Of a stretch of 8,787 bases of DNA, positions 1-4,297 are shown piece by piece. How positions within the stretch are numbered: the first letter of the stretch is position 1; the number at the start of each line of letters is the position of its first letter. The DNA is from Chloroflexota bacterium (GTDB lineage Bacteria; Chloroflexota; Anaerolineae; Caldilineales; Caldilineaceae). Made by a program: the position numbers and the translations under genes. The notes under the pieces were generated by a model. It did no database searches. It was not told the origin of the DNA and saw nothing but the letters and a program-made list of their open reading frames with translations. Location: positions 1 through 8,787 of the forward strand of contig QEUY01000230.1 of the NCBI GenBank assembly GCA_003577365.1, given 5' to 3'.

Positions 1-3
1 CGG

Positions 4-11
4 TTCTCCTT
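4..11 (-). promoter_or_regulatory. Ribosome binding site of a gene starting off the left edge
   Basis: Read on the minus strand, the window ends with GTGATGCAAGGAGA followed by ACCG. AAGGAG is a strong Shine-Dalgarno, and only 3-4 bases remain before the edge, so a start codon is expected a few bases outside the window. The same 14-base string precedes the transporter gene at 1302-1315, where it clearly serves as a ribosome binding site. The ATG inside the string (13-15) could itself be a start, but it has no Shine-Dalgarno of its own. Confidence 0.5.
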
Positions 12-112
12 GCATCACCGGATAGCGGTCAGGCGTCTGGCTGCCGGTCTGCGATCGATCTATCTATGCGCGATCTGGGATCGGTCTATGACAAGCCGGT
101 GCAACCGCAGGC

Positions 113-141
113 AACATAGCATGTTTGGGATAGTTCGTCAA
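113..141 (-). promoter_or_regulatory. Candidate sigma70 promoter for the off-window minus-strand gene
   Basis: On the minus strand a -35 box TTGACG (136-141, 5 of 6 to consensus) and a -10 box TATGTT (113-118, 4 of 6) are separated by exactly 17 bases. Transcription would begin near 106 and give a leader of about 100 bases ending at the Shine-Dalgarno at 4-11. The leader contains GATCG repeats (51-60, 70-74 and nearby), but I could not match it to a riboswitch class. The promoter implies that the off-window gene can be expressed separately from the transporter upstream of it. Confidence 0.4.
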
Positions 142-194
142 TAAATCCACCGCGGTTCCGCCGGCACGCCGCACTGCCATCCGTACTGTCACCG

Positions 195-1292
195 TTAGGC
201 GCGCTCATCGCCCGCTGCTGTGGGGGGCGCAGCCGCTTCGAGCGAGGGCAGGATGGGCGGCAGCGGGCGCGTGTTCATGGTCAGGAAGATGGTAAGCCAG
301 TGGGTCTCCGGATGGCTGGCGAGAATCATGACGACGACCACGGTCAGCGGGATGGCGAGGATAAACCCCAGCGGGCCGAGCACCCAGGCCCAGAAGATCA
401 GCGAGGCCAGCGCCACCACGGGCGCAAGGTTGAGGCCCTGGCCCATCATGGCGGGCGCGACCACGTTTTCCACTACCACGTTGATCACGGTGACGCCTAC
501 GATCACCAGCGCGGCCCACAGCAGGCCCGATTCCGCCAGGGCGAGCAGGACGGGCGGCGTAGCGGCGATCGCCAGCCCGACATACATGACAAAGCTGAGG
601 AAGAAGGCCAAGATGCCCCACAGCACCGCCAGGTCAACGTCGAGCACGGTTAGCCAGAGCGTGATGCCAATGGCGACGATCAGGTTGACACGCACGCGGA
701 TCGCAAAGAACTGCGCCACACGCTGGCCGATCTGTAGGGCCTGGGTGCGCAGACGGCTGTCCGGCCCCAGCTCGATCTCCAGCCGGTTGGAGAGATGCGT
801 GGCTTGGAGCAGCAGAAAGATGGTGGCGACGACCACGAAAAAGCCCATCGAGATCAGCGACCCCAGCGTGCCGATCAAGCGCGCCGCGCTGTTGACCATC
901 CACTGCCGGTTAAGCAACTCGCTGTTTAACAACGTCGAGGCGTCGATGTCCAACTCGGCCAGCCATTCGGCCAGGCGCAGGCGCAGGATGACCATGCGGT
1001 TGGCATAGATAAAGAGGTTTTCGCGCAGTTGGGCCAGCGAGACCCAGAGCAGCGCCAGCAGCCCGCCGCCCACCAGCATGATGCCGAGCACCATGACCGT
1101 CACGGTCAGCCAGGTGGGCATGCCGCGGTCGAGCAGCCAGCGGTAGGCCGGATAGAGCAGAATGGCTAAAAAGAGCGCCAGCAGCAGAGGGCTGAGAAAG
1201 TAGGCTGCGGCGCGCATCCCGGCGATGATGACGACCAGGGCGGCGGATATAGCCAGCCCCTGCAAAATCGGTGTAGGGGTGTTCTTGGGCAA
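195..1292 (-). CDS. AI-2E family (PerM-like) membrane transporter
   Basis: This 365-residue inner-membrane protein belongs to the AI-2E/PerM transporter family, whose members have been linked to export of autoinducer-2 or to ion antiport; the substrate here cannot be read from sequence. Hydrophobic segments lie at about 10-48, 60-85, 142-162, 203-220, 222-250, 257-276, 288-302 and 306-325. The soluble helical stretch between segments 2 and 3 (about 87-135) is typical of the family. C-terminal signatures are visible: FVMYVG (234-239, with Met where Pro is common), VAPAMMGQGLNLAP (278-291) and LGPLGFILAIPL (305-316). The length is normal. The start is TTG, chosen because AAGGAG lies 10 bases upstream (1303-1308); no ATG fits as well. 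The stop is TAA, followed by a Pro-rich, Ala-rich tail-end sequence just inside the gene. It is divergent from the thioredoxin-like gene. Confidence 0.88.
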   Translation of the reverse strand: MPKNTPTPILQGLAISAALVVIIAGMRAAAYFLSPLLLALFLAILLYPAYRWLLDRGMPTWLTVTVMVLGIMLVGGGLLALLWVSLAQLRENLFIYANRMVILRLRLAEWLAELDIDASTLLNSELLNRQWMVNSAARLIGTLGSLISMGFFVVVATIFLLLQATHLSNRLEIELGPDSRLRTQALQIGQRVAQFFAIRVRVNLIVAIGITLWLTVLDVDLAVLWGILAFFLSFVMYVGLAIAATPPVLLALAESGLLWAALVIVGVTVINVVVENVVAPAMMGQGLNLAPVVALASLIFWAWVLGPLGFILAIPLTVVVVMILASHPETHWLTIFLTMNTRPLPPILPSLEAAAPPTAAGDERA

Positions 1293-1302
1293 CGTCTCGT
1301 CT

Positions 1303-1308
1303 CTCCTT
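1303..1308 (-). promoter_or_regulatory. Shine-Dalgarno that fixes a TTG start for the AI-2E gene
   Basis: The minus strand reads GCAAGGAGAGACGAGACG and then TTG. AAGGAG is an excellent anti-SD match, with 10 bases between it and the TTG at 1292-1290. This decides the non-ATG start. The surrounding 14 bases (1302-1315) are identical to those at 5-18. Confidence 0.7.
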
Positions 1309-1347
1309 GCATCACGCGCCGGGTGACGCCCTGCGCTGGGTGCCCGT

Positions 1348-1376
1348 ATTGTACACCGTCTGCCCCATTGGGTGAA
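1348..1376 (-). promoter_or_regulatory. Candidate sigma70 promoter for the AI-2E transporter
   Basis: On the minus strand TTCACC (1371-1376, 4 of 6 to the -35 consensus) and TACAAT (1348-1353, 5 of 6 to the -10 consensus) are 17 bases apart. The predicted transcription start near 1341 leaves a leader of about 50 bases containing the Shine-Dalgarno at 1303-1308. Confidence 0.45.
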
Positions 1377-1419
1377 CCATTTCGTTCGAGGGCGCGCGAT
1401 GGGCGGCGCGCGCGTCCTG

Positions 1420-1428
1420 TGATAGAAT
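1420..1428 (+). promoter_or_regulatory. Extended -10 element upstream of the thioredoxin-like gene
   Basis: TGATAGAAT fits an extended -10 element (TGn followed by TAGAAT, 5 of 6). No good -35 lies at the expected distance, which is normal for this promoter type. Transcription would start near 1435. The ATG at 1427 overlaps the box and is therefore unlikely to be a translation start. A near-identical motif lies at 2379-2387 before the FN3-like gene. Confidence 0.4.
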
Positions 1429-1501
1429 GGTCGCCACCGGTGCAGCCATCAGCCCACAGAAGGCAATCTACAGCGGGCAACCCATAGAGGGCGGACTTGC
1501 T

Positions 1502-1605
1502 ATGCAGGCCAATGCGCAGACCAGCGCATCCGACGATAGGTATGACGATAGGTATGACGATAGGCCTATTATGCCGCGCCGGACTTTGCCGACTATCTGG
1601 CGTTT
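1502..1605 (+). other. Probable true 5' end of the thioredoxin-like gene, out of frame
   Basis: ATG at 1502 is preceded by AGAGGG (1486-1491) with 10 bases of spacing, the best ribosome binding site in the area. It opens a frame reading MQANAQTSASDDRYDDRY, but this is not the frame of the conserved protein downstream. In the downstream frame, codons 1564-1605 encode AYYAAPDFADYLAF, which reads like a natural N-terminal helix, yet TAG at 1561-1563 closes that frame on the left and no ATG follows. Removing the CC at 1565-1566 would join the two as DDRYYAAPDFADYL, continuing the DDRY repeat. The sequence therefore suggests a two-base insertion here (real, or an assembly error). Confidence 0.5.
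1532..1564 (+). repeat. 12-bp tandem repeat, 2.75 copies, encoding Asp-Asp-Arg-Tyr
   Basis: The unit GACGATAGGTAT occurs at 1532-1543 and 1544-1555, with nine bases of a third copy at 1556-1564. All copies are identical. In the frame of ATG 1502 each unit encodes DDRY; in the frame of the downstream gene each unit contains a TAG stop. Because the unit is 12 bp, copy-number change alone would not shift the frame. The perfect 10-bp palindrome ATAGGCCTAT (1560-1569) sits at the right end, exactly where the frame break is inferred. Confidence 0.9.
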
Positions 1606-2148
1606 GTGCCGCAGCACCGCGCTGTGCTGGCAGCGCGCCTGGCCGAGATCCGCATCGCACCCGACGAGCAGCTTTTCTTCGTCACCTATCCCGATACTAT
1701 CCATTGGTTGGCGGTGGCAGATGACAGCCCCGCGACCCTAGTTGTGCTGCCGCTGGTGGCCCATGTCGCCGCGCTGTCGCCCCGGCTCGATTTGCGCGTG
1801 TTGGGCGAAGACGAAGCCGCAGCCGCGCTGGTATGTCTGACCGGCGACCCCGACGCTGCGGCTCTCCTGGAGGATGCCGACCTGCCGCTGCTGCTGGCCT
1901 TTGACGAGGAGTGGCAGTATCAAGCATCGTGGGGGCCGCACCCCGCCGCCATCGACCCCTATCTGGAGCAGTGGTTTGCGGCACATCCCGCTGCCGAATC
2001 TGAGCCTGAGGAGATGGACGAGTCCCTGCTGGCGCAGTTGACCCAGGAGATGCGGCTTTGGTATAACAGCGGTTTGAACCAAGCCTGTGCGGCGGAGTTG
2101 CGCGCTTTTCTAGCGGGGATGCAGTCTGCCGAGCCGGATGCGGCCTAA
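1606..2148 (+). CDS. Thioredoxin_9-like fold protein lacking the active-site cysteine; N-terminus frameshifted
   Basis: From GTG 1606 this gives 180 residues, but the start is only nominal: it has no Shine-Dalgarno, and coding-like sequence continues upstream in frame to 1564 (see 1502-1605). By eye the protein follows the Thioredoxin_9 family. It has an N-terminal helix, a central strand-helix ending in LPLVAHVAALSP (48-59) and a strand LDLRVL (61-66). Next come DLPLLLAFDEE (92-102) with the likely cis-proline at 94, then WGPHP (109-113), and a C-terminal segment MRLWYNSG (149-156) like the family's WY motif. Relatives usually have a WCGD-type motif just before the LP; here the aligned residues are DSPAT (40-44), with Ser in place of Cys. 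The only cysteines (77 and 161) are elsewhere, so disulfide chemistry is unlikely and a binding or structural role is more plausible. The C-terminal region is acidic. The gene is divergent from the AI-2E gene. Family confidence is moderate. Confidence 0.65.
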   Translation: MPQHRAVLAARLAEIRIAPDEQLFFVTYPDTIHWLAVADDSPATLVVLPLVAHVAALSPRLDLRVLGEDEAAAALVCLTGDPDAAALLEDADLPLLLAFDEEWQYQASWGPHPAAIDPYLEQWFAAHPAAESEPEEMDESLLAQLTQEMRLWYNSGLNQACAAELRAFLAGMQSAEPDAA

Positions 2149-2167
2149 GCCGCTGCCCTCTCTTTTT
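2140..2167 (+). terminator. Weak candidate terminator after the thioredoxin-like gene
   Basis: GCGGC (2140-2144) and GCCGC (2149-2153) pair around a four-base loop that contains the TAA stop codon. A run of five T lies at 2163-2167, nine bases beyond the stem, followed by further T-rich sequence. The distance between stem and T run is longer than in a classic intrinsic terminator, so this is a weak call. Confidence 0.25.
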
Positions 2168-2233
2168 GTCTCCTGTCTTTTGCTCACGCAAGCTGCCGCT
2201 GTCTTATCTCGCACCTACGCTTCTGGTCTCTCT

Positions 2234-2260
2234 CCTTTGCGCCCTCTGCGCCCTTTGCGG
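2234..2260 (+). repeat. 9-bp tandem repeat, three copies, intergenic
   Basis: Three 9-base units stand head to tail: CCTTTGCGC (2234-2242), CCTCTGCGC (2243-2251) and CCTTTGCGG (2252-2260). Read on the minus strand they are purine-rich CCGCAAAGG, GCGCAGAGG and GCGCAAAGG, preceded by ATGAA, and would translate as a short Lys/Arg/Gly peptide. I recall similar CGCAAAG-type tandem repeats scattered between genes in cyanobacterial and Chloroflexota genomes, but could not check. No gene spans it convincingly. Confidence 0.75.
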
Positions 2261-2285
2261 TTCATCCTTCCGATTCATCTTTCCG
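2261..2285 (+). repeat. 12-bp direct repeat adjoining the 9-bp repeat
   Basis: TTCATCCTTCCG (2261-2272) and TTCATCTTTCCG (2274-2285) match at 11 of 12 positions with one base between them. They directly follow the 9-bp tandem repeat and may be part of the same intergenic element. Confidence 0.6.
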
Positions 2286-2341
2286 CACGATGGCAGTTCG
2301 AGTGAACCCGTAGGATTCGCGCCGTGTCGCCGCCAGGGAAC

Positions 2342-2361
2342 AGCCGGCCAGGGCCGGTTTT
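2342..2361 (+). terminator. GC-rich hairpin with short T run before the FN3-like gene
   Basis: CCGGC (2344-2348) pairs with GCCGG (2353-2357) around the loop CAGG. The stem can be extended by a G-U and an A-U pair (2342-2343 with 2358-2359). TTTT follows at 2358-2361. It could end transcription coming from the thioredoxin-like gene. The T run is short and no function is proven. Confidence 0.35.
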
Positions 2362-2378
2362 ATGGACGATTGGAGCCA

Positions 2379-2387
2379 TGATAAAAT
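2379..2387 (+). promoter_or_regulatory. Extended -10 element at the start of the three-gene cluster
   Basis: TGATAAAAT matches an extended -10 (TGn followed by TAAAAT, 5 of 6), and the hexamer at the -35 distance (2359-2364) is poor. If it is active, transcription would start near 2394 and translation would begin at a downstream codon such as GTG 2413. It overlaps the ATG at 2386, so promoter and start codon are competing readings of the same bases. It resembles the motif at 1420-1428. Confidence 0.35.
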
Positions 2388-3678
2388 GGGGGCAGCGCAC
2401 GAGATCGATGGCGTGAGAAGTGACGGCGTGCGGCGCAGGGCCGCCCTGAATCTAGACAAGCGCAGCGCACCCCGTGTGCGGCTGCGCCGCCTGGCGTTGA
2501 GTCTGGTGGCGGGTGTTGCTGTGGTGCTGCTGCTGGCCACGGGCCGGGCTTGGGCCGCGGTGGAGTTGGCCTATTTTCGCGGCGCCCCTACCGAGTCATC
2601 TGTACTTTTGGAATGGGCGACGGTCAGCGAATTTAATGTCTCCGGGTTTGAGATCCTGTGCAAGCTGGAGAGCGAACCGGAGACCGCCTATCACCCCATC
2701 GGGTCGCGCATCGGCCAGGGCAGCCCCGACCAGGGTGCAAGCTACAGCTTTAATGTCACGGCGCTGACCTATGGCGTGCGCTACTGCTTCCGGCTGCGCG
2801 AAGTGACCGCCGACAACGTGCCCGGCGAGCAGTTCGACATCTGTGGCTATGGGCCGGGTGTAGGGCCGCCGGCGCTCAACGTGGTGGGCGAGGTCACGCC
2901 GACCCCGATCATCCTGCAGGCGCAGCCGGGCATCAGCCCTGCGCCCACCTTGACCACGCCGGGGGTGATCCTGCCCGACGGGGCCGCACAGACGCCGGCT
3001 CTGCCTACCCCGCAGGGTCAAGACCAATTTGGCAGCCCCTTGGATCTGCCGACCCTGACGCCGTCGCTGCTGCCGGAGCAGCAGGGAGTCTCCCCGCTGC
3101 CCACCGCCACGCTCATGCCGGGGCAGTTCGAATCGGCGCTGCCTACGCCTATGGGCCAGCAGCCCGGCGCAGGGGTGGCGGGCATCGACGTGACGCCGGC
3201 AGGTGAAGCGCCCGGCACGCTGATCGGCGGCGCACAGGTTACGGTGGAGACGACCACCTTTGCCACCGAGACGCCCACGGCGACCTGGGTCCCGACCGAG
3301 ACGCCCGTCCCCTTCGAGACGCCCACGCTGCCACCGCTGCAAGAAAGCCCGCTGATGCCCGACGCGGGCAGCGGTGTGGCCCTGTTGGCAACCCCGACGC
3401 CGCTCTATGTGGTCGTCACGGCGACGCCTACCCCGGAGGCGCTGGCCGCGGCGCCGGTCTTTACGCCTTGGCCCACGGCGACCCCGCCGGGCTTCCAGAC
3501 CAGCGACCTGCTGGCGCTCAACAGCCAAAACTTGATGGTGATGCTGCTCTGCCTGATCTTTCTCAGCGCCAGCGGGCTGGGCGTCTTGGGGCTGGTCACC
3601 AGCATCATCTATATGCGATCGCAGGCGGCGCGCGACCGGCTGCCCGCGCCCTACTATGAGCGCCGCCGCTACTACTGA
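2386..3678 (+). CDS. Exported FN3-like protein with Pro/Thr-rich stalk and C-terminal membrane anchor
   Basis: This is a 430-residue envelope protein. A basic N-region is followed by a hydrophobic signal segment (36-51) with a probable cleavage after AWA (55-57). Residues 58-160 form a fibronectin type III-like domain, with VELAYFRG and VLLEWATVSEFNVSGFEI as its typical first strands and three cysteines (92, 134, 153). Residues 165-372 are a low-complexity Pro/Thr stalk (TPTP, TATPTP, ETP), partly from a repeated GAGACGCCC at 3268, 3298 and 3316. One membrane helix (380-410) and a short basic, Tyr-rich tail (ending YYERRRYY) anchor it, probably with the tail in the cytoplasm. ATG 2386 is chosen because GGAG (2372-2375) lies 10 bases upstream; ATG 2362 has no Shine-Dalgarno and abuts a hairpin, and GTG 2413 fits if 2379-2387 is a promoter. 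The ligand is unknown. The 3' end overlaps thpR by 23 bp. Confidence 0.75.
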   Translation: MGAAHEIDGVRSDGVRRRAALNLDKRSAPRVRLRRLALSLVAGVAVVLLLATGRAWAAVELAYFRGAPTESSVLLEWATVSEFNVSGFEILCKLESEPETAYHPIGSRIGQGSPDQGASYSFNVTALTYGVRYCFRLREVTADNVPGEQFDICGYGPGVGPPALNVVGEVTPTPIILQAQPGISPAPTLTTPGVILPDGAAQTPALPTPQGQDQFGSPLDLPTLTPSLLPEQQGVSPLPTATLMPGQFESALPTPMGQQPGAGVAGIDVTPAGEAPGTLIGGAQVTVETTTFATETPTATWVPTETPVPFETPTLPPLQESPLMPDAGSGVALLATPTPLYVVVTATPTPEALAAAPVFTPWPTATPPGFQTSDLLALNSQNLMVMLLCLIFLSASGLGVLGLVTSIIYMRSQAARDRLPAPYYERRRYY

Positions 3679-4297
3679 TCCGCGTGATCGGCGCACCTTT
3701 GTGGCGGTAGAGCTGCCCGCAGAGGTCAAGCATGCCATCGCCGCGGAGCAGGCGCGCGTGCAGGCGGCGTTGGCCGGGCAGGGCATTGCCTCCACCCTGC
3801 GCTGGAGTCCGGTCGACAACATCCATTTGACGCTGCGCTTCTTGGGCGATACGACCTCGGCCCAGCAGCGCCGTTTGATCGACGGGCTGGCGTCGGCGGC
3901 GCGCGTGTGGTCGCCCTTTGCGTTGTCGACCGGCGGGCTGGGCTGTTTTCCCAACTGCCGCGCCCCGCGCGTGGTCTGGCTGGGGGTCGCGGGCGACATG
4001 GCCGCGCTGGCCGCCATCCAGTCTGAGGTCGAGCGCTTGGCGCAAGCCATTGGCTTTGCAGCAGAGGAGCGCGCCTTTTCGCCCCATTTGACGCTGGCGC
4101 GTGCCCGCCGCGAGGCAAGCCGGCCCGCGCTGCAAGAGACCGGTCGCGTGCTGGCGGTGTTGGCTGTCGATGACACGCCGCCCGCCCTCCCGTTCAATGT
4201 AGACCACGTCGTCTACTTCCACAGCGACCTGCGCGCCGGCGGCTCGGTCTATACGCCGCTGGCCGTCCTCCCTTTTGGTCGCGGCCCGATAACCTAG
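3656..4297 (+). CDS. thpR: RNA 2',3'-cyclic phosphodiesterase (2H family, ThpR/LigT)
   Basis: This cytoplasmic 2H phosphoesterase opens 2',3'-cyclic phosphate ends of RNA, and the family was first noted for 2'-5' RNA ligation. Both catalytic HxTx motifs are present: NIHLTLRFLGD with His57 and Thr59, and FSPHLTLAR with His145 and Thr147. The start RRTFVAVELP and the end VVYFHSDLRAGGSVYTPLAVLPF are standard for the family, as is the length of 213 residues. ATG 3656 lies inside the end of the FN3-like gene (23-bp overlap, different frame) with no clear Shine-Dalgarno, so translation is probably coupled. The TAG stop touches the ATG of the next gene. No functional link to the neighbouring envelope genes is evident; shared transcription is the simplest explanation for its position. 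Confidence 0.95.
   Translation: MSAAATTDPRDRRTFVAVELPAEVKHAIAAEQARVQAALAGQGIASTLRWSPVDNIHLTLRFLGDTTSAQQRRLIDGLASAARVWSPFALSTGGLGCFPNCRAPRVVWLGVAGDMAALAAIQSEVERLAQAIGFAAEERAFSPHLTLARARREASRPALQETGRVLAVLAVDDTPPALPFNVDHVVYFHSDLRAGGSVYTPLAVLPFGRGPIT

Noticed and set aside
142..194. Terminator for the AI-2E gene on the minus strand
   Set aside because: The GC-rich stretch (CCGGCGGAACCGCGG on that strand) folds only with mismatches or a two-base loop and is followed by TTTATT, not a T run.
563..572. GGCGATCGCC, and TGCGATCGCA near 3615, as HIP1-type octamer repeats
   Set aside because: Only two GCGATCGC octamers were noticed, both inside coding sequence. Two in a GC-rich 8.8-kb window is not enough to claim an iterated palindrome system.
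220..1008. 262-codon plus-strand open frame
   Set aside because: It is antisense to the AI-2E transporter, whose family motifs and Shine-Dalgarno are clear. The product is Thr/Ser/Arg-rich with no recognisable domain.
1427..1741. ATG 1427 as the start of a separate 104-residue protein
   Set aside because: The ATG sits inside an extended -10 motif. After about 1564 the frame loses protein-like character while the overlapping frame gains it, so only 1502-1564 is likely to be coding in this frame.
2596..4197. 533-codon open frame on the minus strand
   Set aside because: It lies antisense to the FN3-like gene and thpR, both of which have clear domains and catalytic motifs. Its product is Arg/Gly-rich low-complexity sequence typical of a GC-rich shadow frame.
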